Counted from the stretch's first letter, positions 1 to 5,638 are shown. The stretch is DNA of 13,358 nt from an uncultured Pleurocapsa sp. (GCA_937884735.1 CAKZYI010000257.1:1-13358), one strand, 5' to 3'. Program-made: numbers and translations. Notes: generated from the letters alone by a model not told the origin.

Positions 1-28
1 GCCAATTTTTGACTACACAATTAACCAT
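1..28 (-). CDS. rplD: 50S ribosomal protein L4, 5' end only
   Basis: Only the first nine codons are inside the window; the rest lies beyond the left edge. The minus strand from an ATG at 26-28 reads MVNCVVKNW, which fits my memory of cyanobacterial L4 N-termini. L4 is a large-subunit protein that binds 23S rRNA and lines the exit tunnel. The gene follows rplC in the same direction after a 53-nt gap, the usual L3-L4 order of the S10-type operon. The identification rests on nine residues plus this synteny, but the two agree well. Confidence 0.85.
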
Positions 29-81
29 AGTTATTTGTTTGTTATCTTTCTAGTTGTTTTTAAATAATCAGCAAGCTGCGA

Positions 82-723
82 TTACTGTCCAACAATATTG
101 CTGGGAGAAATACTAAGGAGAGATCCAGGTTTGCCTGGGACTGCACCCTTGATGAGCAACAAGTTTTGTTCTGCATCAACTTTGACAACTTTCAGTTTGC
201 GAGTAGTTACTTGCTTACCGCCATAACGTCCAGCCATTTTCTTACCAGGGTAAGTACGACCAGGAGTTGTACCAGCACCAGTAGAGCCAGGGGCGCGGTG
301 ACTTTTTGAACCGTGACTCATCAAACCACGATGGAAGTTGTGACGTTTGTGATAGCCAGCAAAACCACGCCCCATGGTTTTACCACTAATGTCTACAGTA
401 GTTTCTGTATTGAAAATTTCAGAAATATCTAAAGTTTTGCCTAGCTCATAGCTTGCAGTATCTTCAAGACGATATTCTTTTAGATGACGCAAAGGACTAG
501 CACCAGCTTTACCTAAATGACCCAATTCGGGTTTGGATAGAGCTTTCTCTTTGACTTCACCATAGCCAACTTGAATTGAGCTATAGCCGTCTGTTTCTTT
601 TGTTTTTATTTGAGTTACGACACAAGGCCCAGCTTGAACTACAGTCACAGGAATTGCATCTCCTGTTTCTTTATCAAAAACCTGGGTCATGCCTAATTTA
701 GTGCCAAGAATACCGACAGACAC
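82..723 (-). CDS. rplC: 50S ribosomal protein L3
   Basis: L3 is a primary 23S rRNA-binding protein of the large subunit and helps shape the peptidyl-transferase centre. The 213-residue product starts MSVGILGTKLGMTQVF, the conserved L3 N-terminus, and has the central glycine-, histidine- and arginine-rich loop (about residues 115-170, including GRGFAGYHKRHNF and the downstream SHRAPGSTG) typical of bacterial L3. Length matches the family. The start is GTG at 721-723, with a GAGAGG Shine-Dalgarno element about nine bases upstream; residue alignment supports this start. It is the first gene of the ribosomal operon running left into rplD. The leader holds a stable hairpin (765-794) that could take part in control. 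Confidence 0.98.
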   Translation of the reverse strand: MSVGILGTKLGMTQVFDKETGDAIPVTVVQAGPCVVTQIKTKETDGYSSIQVGYGEVKEKALSKPELGHLGKAGASPLRHLKEYRLEDTASYELGKTLDISEIFNTETTVDISGKTMGRGFAGYHKRHNFHRGLMSHGSKSHRAPGSTGAGTTPGRTYPGKKMAGRYGGKQVTTRKLKVVKVDAEQNLLLIKGAVPGKPGSLLSISPSNIVGQ

Positions 724-764
724 GAGTTTTAGCCTCTCTATAATTGCAACACAACAAGGTTATG

Positions 765-794
765 CACCGCTGGCGACTGCTAGCCAGTACGGTG
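765..794 (-). promoter_or_regulatory. Hairpin in the rplC 5' leader
   Basis: CACCG (765-769) plus CTGGC (770-774) pairs with GCCAG (783-787) and CGGTG (790-794), giving ten base pairs, nine of ten G-C rich or closing, with an eight-base loop and a two-base bulge at 788-789. On the minus strand it lies about 42 bases before the rplC start codon, so it would be in the leader RNA if the promoter is farther upstream. There is no T-run after it, so it is not a simple terminator. A role in ribosomal-protein feedback is inference only. Confidence 0.45.
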
Positions 795-982
795 TAATTT
801 TGCCTGACAAAAAAGTAATCATCTTGAGGTGGTATTCACCATGAAAGGCGTTTATGTCTACACACAAACAAGCCTCTGGTTAAACCGCCATAAATTAAGA
901 TGTACAGCAGCAAATATATAATTTTTTCTAAGATTTATGGCTAGATTCAGCGTTAGCTGTCTCTAATCAAAGTTACCTTGAC

Positions 983-1029
983 CCTCAAAGACTTAAAGAA
1001 ATTAATCCCTCAGTTTCTTTTAAGGAGGT
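983..1029 (+). other. Hairpin adjoining a perfect Shine-Dalgarno sequence with no gene
   Basis: CTTAAAGAAA (992-1001) pairs with 1014-1024 (TTTCTTT, one bulged T, AAG), ten base pairs around a twelve-base loop. The sequence continues directly into a perfect TAAGGAGGT (1021-1029), complementary to the 16S rRNA 3' end, so the hairpin would hide part of it. CCTC at 983-986 and CCTC in the loop (1008-1011) could each pair with GAGG at 1025-1028. No start codon follows at usable spacing; the first ATG (1108) opens a six-codon frame. It may be a relic of a lost gene, a structured RNA, or chance. Confidence 0.35.
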
Positions 1030-1082
1030 AGCAAATCCTATAAATTTCTCACTTACCCCATAACAAGTTTGTTTTTATCCTT

Positions 1083-1133
1083 GTAAAAACTCCCTTATTT
1101 AGTCTTCATGGTTGATCCTTTTGACTAAGGGGG
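1083..1133 (-). terminator. Possible terminator downstream of the LRR gene
   Basis: On the minus strand a C-rich arm and TTAGTC (1133 down to 1123) pair with GACTAA (1104-1099), and after a short bulge with GGGA (1094-1091), followed at once by TTTTT (1089-1085). The loop is about 18 bases and the stem is interrupted, so the element is weak. It lies about 135 bases past the LRR stop codon. Confidence 0.3.
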
Positions 1134-1268
1134 ATGATTAGATTGTTATATCTATGATCTATAAGGTGAGATTTGCCAGTTTTAACCACAATCATCAATG
1201 ATACATGAACTTGTATATTTCTGACAAGGATGATTTTTTTACAAGTCAGGAAATGAAGGTAAAGTATG

Positions 1269-2237
1269 TCAATATTTGACATCTACTGGTAATTCAAGAA
1301 TGCTGTCAGGGAATGATTGAAAGCTGTTTCCATAAGCGTATATATCATGCTTTAAGCTTGATAATTTACCAATACTTTCTGGTAAATCCGTCAAACGATT
1401 ATTCATGACATCTAGATTCTCTAGCCACGCCATATTGCCAATTGCTTCAGGTAGGAACTCTAATTGATTGTTGCTGAGATCTAGTTCTTTGATGTTTATC
1501 CAGCCATCAATAGTGTCTGGAAGAAATACTAAGAAACCATCTCGGAGATCTACTGTTTCTAGGTTTTTAAAGTTACCGATGCTTTTAGGTAGTGATTTTA
1601 ATTTTCTGTTACCACTAATTACCAATCGTTTTAAATTCAATAGATTACCAATAGTATCAGGCAATGATTTAATATAAGTACTGATGATTGAAAGCTCTTG
1701 CAGATTGACCAAATTACCGATGCTGTCTGGTAATTCTTCTAGACTAGACAACTCGCTTCTCGAGCCAACAAGATTTAGCGATCTTAGGTTTTGCAATTTA
1801 CCAATACTTGAAGGAAGATATTTAAGCTGCCAGCAATCAGAAATATACAATTTTTCTAAGTTTTTTAAATTACTGACAGTCTCAGGTAACTGCTTCAAAC
1901 CATATAAGCAGCCTTGAACTGAAAGCACTTTCAAATTTGATAGTTTGCCAATAGTATCAGGAATATTATCTATAAACCTGACCTCATTAATTCCCAAATA
2001 TTCTAAGCTGACAATATTTCCTATAGAATCAGGAATAATGGATTCATAACTAGACGAAAAATTCAAGTCTAATTTATTGATTTTGTTTTTTATACAATAA
2101 TCAATGATTTGTTTTAATTCTTCTAAATTGGAAATATGACTGGAGTAATAATGGTTACTGTTTGACGCTCTTCGATGATTAATAGAAAAAGGATGTAGTA
2201 TTTTACTTGTATCCCATTTTTCCTTTTTCTTGCTCAT
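1269..2237 (-). CDS. Leucine-rich repeat protein, LRR-only
   Basis: The 322-residue product is built almost wholly from about eleven leucine-rich repeats of 23-28 residues, from about residue 68 to the C-terminus, with the recurring pattern LPDSIGNLxNLxxLxI. Bacterial and plant intracellular LRR proteins of the Ras-group type use this pattern; it forms a curved solenoid for protein binding. The first 65 residues are lysine- and serine-rich, with no signal peptide, membrane segment or catalytic domain, so a cytoplasmic location is likely. Start is ATG at 2235-2237; the Shine-Dalgarno signal is poor. It faces the same way as the downstream rplC but is 545 bp away, and lies beside two toxin-antitoxin modules. 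The partner and function are unknown. The fold assignment is secure; any role in defence or signalling is inference. Confidence 0.9.
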   Translation of the reverse strand: MSKKKEKWDTSKILHPFSINHRRASNSNHYYSSHISNLEELKQIIDYCIKNKINKLDLNFSSSYESIIPDSIGNIVSLEYLGINEVRFIDNIPDTIGKLSNLKVLSVQGCLYGLKQLPETVSNLKNLEKLYISDCWQLKYLPSSIGKLQNLRSLNLVGSRSELSSLEELPDSIGNLVNLQELSIISTYIKSLPDTIGNLLNLKRLVISGNRKLKSLPKSIGNFKNLETVDLRDGFLVFLPDTIDGWINIKELDLSNNQLEFLPEAIGNMAWLENLDVMNNRLTDLPESIGKLSSLKHDIYAYGNSFQSFPDSILELPVDVKY

Positions 2238-2337
2238 TTGTTCATATTTTATTGATTTTGTTTCAGAGTTTAAAATAATTCGCGCAGATTCACGATCGCT
2301 TTAACGATGTAAAGAATAAAAAGGCGATCGCAATTAT

Positions 2338-2658
2338 TTACTCGTAGTGAAATCTGCAAGATAAAAAATCTATTTGACTTTTACCGACGCTATAAATAAA
2401 TCGATGTTCTAGATCGATCCTTCGCGACCAAATATTAGCATCCATATACTTGAGAGGTTCTGGCTTGCCAATTCCCTTAAAAGGATCTTGCATTACTGCT
2501 GTTACCAAATCCAAAATTTTGTAGGCTTTCTTAGAATCTTGTTTAAACCACCAGCCTAAATCTTCTTTAAATTGAGAACTAAAACCAGGAACGCGATGAA
2601 TAAAGACAGGCTGTAATGGCTCATCTTTACTCTTTTTAGACCGTTTTTTCTTCGCCAT
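2338..2658 (-). CDS. yoeB: Type II toxin, YoeB/Txe family mRNA interferase
   Basis: YoeB toxins bind the ribosome and cut mRNA in the A site; the YefM antitoxin holds them inactive. The 106-residue product contains the family core DPFKGIGKPEPLK, WSRRIDLEHRFIY and a CRFHYE end. By comparison with the 84-residue E. coli YoeB, the catalytic residues E46, R65, H83 and Y84 correspond to E67, R86, H104 and Y105 here, so the toxin should be active. Two features differ: a roughly 20-residue lysine-rich N-terminal extension (MAKKKRSKKSKDE) and one glutamate after the terminal HY. I chose the ATG at 2656-2658, preceded by AGGA at four bases; a TTG one codon upstream is possible. The gene overlaps the antitoxin end by 23 bases, so translation is probably coupled. 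Confidence 0.93.
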   Translation of the reverse strand: MAKKKRSKKSKDEPLQPVFIHRVPGFSSQFKEDLGWWFKQDSKKAYKILDLVTAVMQDPFKGIGKPEPLKYMDANIWSRRIDLEHRFIYSVGKSQIDFLSCRFHYE

Positions 2659-2938
2659 CAATTCCTAATTCTTGCTTTAATTCTGCTATTGATTGAGGTT
2701 GGATTTTTCCCGATTGAGATTCAGCGATCGCATTTAATAAACGACTACCGTTCGCAGGGGAACGGAGAAGATATACAGTTTCAACCAAGCTAGTTAAATC
2801 TGATTCGGAAATTAAAGCTACATTTTCGCCATCGCGCCGATTCACAAAATGTACTAGATGGTTTTCGGCTACTTGCTCTAATAATTTAAAAAACCCTTTT
2901 CTAGCATCGGTAGGATTAGTGATTTCGTATGAGAACAT
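2636..2938 (-). CDS. yefM: Type II antitoxin, YefM/Phd family
   Basis: YefM binds and neutralises YoeB and represses its own operon through an N-terminal DNA-binding domain. The 100-residue product starts MFSYEITNPTDARKGFFKLL, has the Phd/YefM fold over residues 1-60, and carries the strongly conserved LVETVYLLRSPANGSRLL helix at about 50-67 that marks the YefM branch. The C-terminal part is acidic and should wrap the toxin. The frame is open upstream to an ATG at 2995, but that would add 19 unconserved residues and would place the operator and likely promoter inside the gene, so the ATG at 2936-2938 is preferred. No clear Shine-Dalgarno element precedes it. It is first in a two-gene operon with yoeB. 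Confidence 0.92.
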   Translation of the reverse strand: MFSYEITNPTDARKGFFKLLEQVAENHLVHFVNRRDGENVALISESDLTSLVETVYLLRSPANGSRLLNAIAESQSGKIQPQSIAELKQELGIDGEEKTV

Positions 2939-2943
2939 AATTT

Positions 2944-2968
2944 TACGTACGTATTGCTGTACATAATA
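2944..2968 (-). promoter_or_regulatory. YefM operator and -10 region
   Basis: Two palindromes lie just before the yefM start: TACGTACGTA (2944-2953) and TGTACA (2958-2963), with centres 12 bp apart. The TATTAT at 2968-2963 on the minus strand is a good -10 box and overlaps the second palindrome; no good -35 is visible. In E. coli the YefM-YoeB operator is a pair of palindromes with TGTACA cores at similar spacing (established for that system), so autorepression here is a strong inference. Confidence 0.65.
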
Positions 2969-3096
2969 GTCTAACAGATGTAAAAGCGATCGCATTTATG
3001 AACAAACTTTCAAAAATATTCATTCGGAGTTCAAAAGTAAAAAGCGATCTCAAATTGTGATAAAAAATCAAACTTATCTAGCTTTTGTTGTCCATG

Positions 3097-3483
3097 TTAG
3101 TGAAGCAGTTTAACTTCGTAATCAGCAAATTTTGTATCTGTTGTAATAATAGTCAAGTCATTATTAATAGCTTGAGATATTAACATTCTGTCAAATGGAT
3201 CTCTATGATAATAAGGCAGTTTTTTATCATTCAAAACGCTAAAAATATCCAGATCGAGAATTATATATCCATCTTTGACGCAGGATTCAAAAACAAGTTC
3301 ATCCAGAGATTTGGGTAGCTCAAGCTTTCCTTTAGTTATTTTGATAGACATTTCCCAAGCAGAAACAACCGAAAGGTAAATTTTATGTTGAGGATGTAAA
3401 ATTGCTTCTTGCTGTAGTTTGCTTAACCTATCGGGATCGGTTAGTAAAAAAATCCAGGCACAAGTATCTAGTAAATATCTCAT
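3097..3483 (-). CDS. Type II toxin, PIN-domain ribonuclease (VapC-type)
   Basis: PIN-domain toxins are Mg2+-dependent ribonucleases that cut RNA until bound by their antitoxin. The 128-residue product begins MRYLLDTCAWIFLL and ends in the usual TIITTDTKFADY region. The acidic metal-binding residues are visible: D6 in LLDT, E44 in SAWE, D95 and D98 in HRDPFDRM and D116 in ITTD. The HRDPFDR motif suggests the Sll0205-like PIN branch common in cyanobacteria. Length is normal and the active site looks intact. The ATG at 3481-3483 is six bases after the antitoxin stop codon, so the pair forms one operon. The RNA target cannot be read from the sequence. Confidence 0.92.
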   Translation of the reverse strand: MRYLLDTCAWIFLLTDPDRLSKLQQEAILHPQHKIYLSVVSAWEMSIKITKGKLELPKSLDELVFESCVKDGYIILDLDIFSVLNDKKLPYYHRDPFDRMLISQAINNDLTIITTDTKFADYEVKLLH

Positions 3484-3489
3484 TCTATA

Positions 3490-3729
3490 TTAGATTCCAA
3501 AAAGCTGATTGATTTCATCATCTTCATCATCGAAATCATCACTAATTTTTATTTTTCCCGCATATCTACCCAAAGGGCTGTTTGAAATTGAATTTTCTGG
3601 AGGGACATATTTACTCAAGATCGCTTTTGGTATTCCACGATTGGCAATAATAATGTCTTCCCCCGATTCCACCTTTTCTAAAAGCTTAGACAGATTGGTT
3701 TTCGCTTCGTGGATATTAATTTGTTTCAT
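3490..3729 (-). CDS. Type II antitoxin, Phd/YefM family, partner of the PIN toxin
   Basis: The 79-residue product starts MKQINIHEAKTNLSKLLEKV, the classic Phd/YefM N-terminus, followed by GEDIIIANRGIPKAIL, which completes the DNA-binding fold by about residue 42. The tail (about 60-75) is strongly acidic with DDFDDEDDE and should cover the basic RNA groove of the toxin. It is the first gene of the operon with the PIN toxin six bases downstream. Start is ATG at 3727-3729; no Shine-Dalgarno element is seen and the leader may be very short. Although it shares a fold with the neighbouring YefM, the sequences differ and the toxin partners belong to different classes. Confidence 0.92.
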   Translation of the reverse strand: MKQINIHEAKTNLSKLLEKVESGEDIIIANRGIPKAILSKYVPPENSISNSPLGRYAGKIKISDDFDDEDDEINQLFGI

Positions 3730-3730
3730 G

Positions 3731-3759
3731 ACTTAGTTAAGTAAACTTAGCTAAGTATA
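3731..3759 (-). promoter_or_regulatory. Operator and promoter of the Phd/PIN operon
   Basis: Two almost identical 12-bp palindromes precede the antitoxin start: ACTTAGTTAAGT (3731-3742, one central mismatch) and ACTTAGCTAAGT (3745-3756, perfect), with centres 14 bp apart. On the minus strand TATACT (3759-3754) is a plausible -10 box with a weak TTTAGT 17 bp upstream (3782-3777). Paired palindromes at the promoter are typical for self-repression by Phd-family antitoxins; binding here is inferred. Confidence 0.6.
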
Positions 3760-3874
3760 ACGTAATGGCACAAACCACTAAATTATATTTTTGAAAAATT
3801 TAGAAAACGAAAGAACATAGCGATCGCTTTCAGCGAATATCTTATATTTAAGAAGTATTTAAACAACTTGAGAC

Positions 3875-3961
3875 ATGAATACTTACACTCTCAACTTAAA
3901 ACCTCTAGCTAATTTCATTACAACTGAGCTATTAATTGAGTTAGATTTTATTTGGGAATAG
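3875..3961 (+). pseudogene. Short frame resembling the N-terminus of a Uma2-like protein
   Basis: A 28-codon frame starts MNTYTLNLKPLANF and stops at TAG (3959-3961). The first ten residues resemble the N-termini of one branch of cyanobacterial Uma2/DUF820 proteins, which I recall as starting with M-x-x-Y-T-L-N-L. The next part does not follow the family and no further piece is seen downstream. It may be the stub of a decayed gene next to the toxin-antitoxin block, or chance. There is no good ribosome binding site. Confidence 0.2.
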
Positions 3962-4031
3962 TTTAGTGTCACAAATAGTTTCTAAAAACCTGTTGGATGT
4001 ATCTTAAATGATCTGAAAATATAGTAGTCGA

Positions 4032-5450
4032 CTATCTGTTTCTTTCCTTACGATTTAATAAATTTTCCGCAATTTGATACCAAATTTCACGATAGGTTTT
4101 GTGTTCCACTTTTTCAGTTAACTGCACCCCTTCTAATTCTGGATACTGTTCGTGAAAAATAATATCTACCTGTTTATAAAAAGCACTAGAATCAATATTT
4201 AAAGATTCAACTCGTTGATAAATATTTTGTTGTACATTTTTTTCTGTTTGAGCAATAACAAAATATTCAGTTTCTTGATTGGGATTAAAAATAAGGCTAT
4301 CAGTCATTCTGATTTTAATTACGGCAAAACTAATCAAACCAGGAATCAAGAAAAACCCTGCACTAATTGCTCCCCATTGCCAAGGTTTAACTTTTTTCAA
4401 ATCTTCTTTTCTCGGAATACGAGTAGCCTGACGGGAAATGTTTGTTGCTCTAGTACGGACGTGGGAAGCAGTGCCATATAATTTGGAAGTAAAATTGCTG
4501 CTGCTATAACTAGAATCTGGGATGTCTCCTGGTGCAACTATTAGAGTTTTCATACGAGAAACAAAGCTGTTAACTATCTCAGTTGCAGTATTTTTTAAAC
4601 CAGAATCTTTTTCCTTAGTTAAAACTTGAATTACTTTTTCCGCAGACTGATAGCGATCGCGTGGCTTATATGCCAACATCTTATTTAAGATTCTTTTTAA
4701 GCTAGGACTGACTTTTACCTGAGATTCCCAGTCCCATTCTCCTTGATGACTATCGTAAAGTTGATCGGGTTGTTTTCCCGTTAAGAGTACTATGGCAGTA
4801 GCTGCTAAGGAATATAAATCGCTACAGGGAAAAGCCTGACCGCGACGCAATTGTTCGTCAGGAGAATAACCTTTTTTACCACTTAAGGTAATAGACTTTC
4901 CTGCTGATTCTGAAACAGCATTTGCCGCTATTTTTACACAGCCAAAATCAATTAATACTGTCTTACCATCGCTATCACGACGAATTAAATTGTCGGGAGA
5001 AATATCGCGATGAATTAGGTCTGCACGATGAATATAATCTAGGACAGGAAGTAATTCCCAGATCATATTAACGACCTCTGTTTCAGTCAATTTACCGCGA
5101 CTTTTTAACAATTCCCAATAGCTTTCTCCTTCAACATATTGCTGTACTAAGAAAAGAGATCGTTTGCCATCAACGCGGGTTTGCAATAAAGCTTCAAATT
5201 TGGGTATTTGAGAATGCTGTAGCTTGTAAAGGATGCCTGATTCTCTTTCAAACAAATCTTCTGCTTTGCGTAAATCGCGATCGCTTTCTACCTGGGGTGC
5301 AAATTCTTTGAGGACACACAATTCTCTGTAGCGATGAATGTCCTCGGCTAAATAGGCGCTACCAAACCCACCTTGACCAATCTGCTTGATAATTCGGTAA
5401 CGGTTATTAAGAATAACTCCATCGCGCAATACAGCAGATAGTCTAGCCAT
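4032..5450 (-). CDS. Membrane-anchored serine/threonine protein kinase
   Basis: A Hanks-type kinase with a cytoplasmic catalytic domain and a single membrane anchor. Numbering from the ATG at 5448-5450 (472 residues): glycine-rich loop GQGGFG at 25-30, catalytic lysine K48 in VLKEF, helix-C glutamate near E70, HRDISPDN at 147-154, DFG at 168-170, SPDEQ in place of APE at 196-200, and SDLYSLA at 210-216. All catalytic residues are present. A linker of about 80 residues, rich in serine and basic residues, leads to a transmembrane segment at about 359-380 and a roughly 90-residue tail, probably outside the membrane, that I do not recognise. The frame is open to a GTG at 5480 (ten more residues, not conserved-looking), so the ATG is preferred. 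Substrates are unknown. It is divergent from the ABC ATPase gene. Confidence 0.93.
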   Translation of the reverse strand: MARLSAVLRDGVILNNRYRIIKQIGQGGFGSAYLAEDIHRYRELCVLKEFAPQVESDRDLRKAEDLFERESGILYKLQHSQIPKFEALLQTRVDGKRSLFLVQQYVEGESYWELLKSRGKLTETEVVNMIWELLPVLDYIHRADLIHRDISPDNLIRRDSDGKTVLIDFGCVKIAANAVSESAGKSITLSGKKGYSPDEQLRRGQAFPCSDLYSLAATAIVLLTGKQPDQLYDSHQGEWDWESQVKVSPSLKRILNKMLAYKPRDRYQSAEKVIQVLTKEKDSGLKNTATEIVNSFVSRMKTLIVAPGDIPDSSYSSSNFTSKLYGTASHVRTRATNISRQATRIPRKEDLKKVKPWQWGAISAGFFLIPGLISFAVIKIRMTDSLIFNPNQETEYFVIAQTEKNVQQNIYQRVESLNIDSSAFYKQVDIIFHEQYPELEGVQLTEKVEHKTYREIWYQIAENLLNRKERNR

Positions 5451-5531
5451 ATATTTTAGTCTTTCAATTCCATAAAACACGGCTATTGTAACAACGGTTT
5501 TTATAAATCAACAAGATTAATTTGATTAGTT

Positions 5532-5635
5532 GTCAGTAGTCAGCAGTTAGTTATAGGTTATAGGTACAACCAAGCATTGCTTGGTCAAGCCCCCCATGGG
5601 GTGCTTGCGTAAACGCGCTGTGGTTATAGGTTATA
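5532..5635. repeat. Heptamer repeats flanking a hairpin cluster (REP/MITE-like)
   Basis: The spacer starts with degenerate heptamers (GTCAGTA, GTCAGCA, GTTAGTT; from 5533). A 13-bp direct repeat GTTATAGGTTATA then occurs at 5550-5562 and again at 5623-5635. The 60 bp between the copies hold three consecutive inverted repeats: ACCAAGCA/TGCTTGGT (5569-5585), an interrupted palindrome centred on CCCCATGGGG (5586-5607, one mismatched pair), and GCGT/ACGC (5607-5616). The right direct repeat ends three bases before the ABC ATPase start codon. This is the look of a short interspersed cyanobacterial repeat; no second copy exists in the window. Confidence 0.65.
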
Positions 5636-5638
5636 AAA

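Larger units (their letters stand above)
724..1268. other. 545-bp spacer between rplC and the LRR gene
   Basis: No convincing gene is present on either strand. Short reading frames (26 codons from 841 on plus, 29 codons from 1195 on minus) lack ribosome binding sites and resemble nothing I know. The spacer should contain the promoter of the ribosomal operon on the minus strand, but I could not fix clear -35 and -10 boxes. It holds three structured elements listed separately: a leader hairpin near rplC, a hairpin next to a perfect Shine-Dalgarno sequence on the plus strand, and a terminator-like stem. As I recall, many cyanobacteria have a divergent ndhN gene here; it is not present. Confidence 0.6.

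Noticed and set aside
1106..1195. 29-codon minus-strand frame in the rplC-LRR spacer
   Set aside because: Not preceded by a ribosome binding site, overlaps a terminator-like stem, and resembles no family I know.
1209..1254. Inverted repeats near the LRR stop (ACTTGT/ACAAGT and ATTTCTGAC/GTCAGGAAAT) as a terminator
   Set aside because: The pairings exclude each other, the only T-run is in the loop on the wrong strand, and no clear structure wins.
2939..2995. Longer yefM start at ATG 2995
   Set aside because: It would add 19 residues not seen in YefM proteins, begins in a HIP1 site, and would place the operator and -10 box inside the coding region.
4025..4034. Palindrome TAGTCGACTA at the kinase stop codon as a terminator
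   Set aside because: It has no loop and no T-run, and it overlaps the stop codon; a 10-bp palindrome alone is not enough.
5451..5480. Longer kinase start at GTG 5480
   Set aside because: The ten extra residues do not look conserved and there is no Shine-Dalgarno; the ATG at 5450 is the simpler choice, though not proven.
5550..5635. CRISPR-like array
   Set aside because: Only two copies of a 13-bp repeat with one 60-bp interval rich in inverted repeats, and no cas genes; it is better seen as an interspersed repeat.
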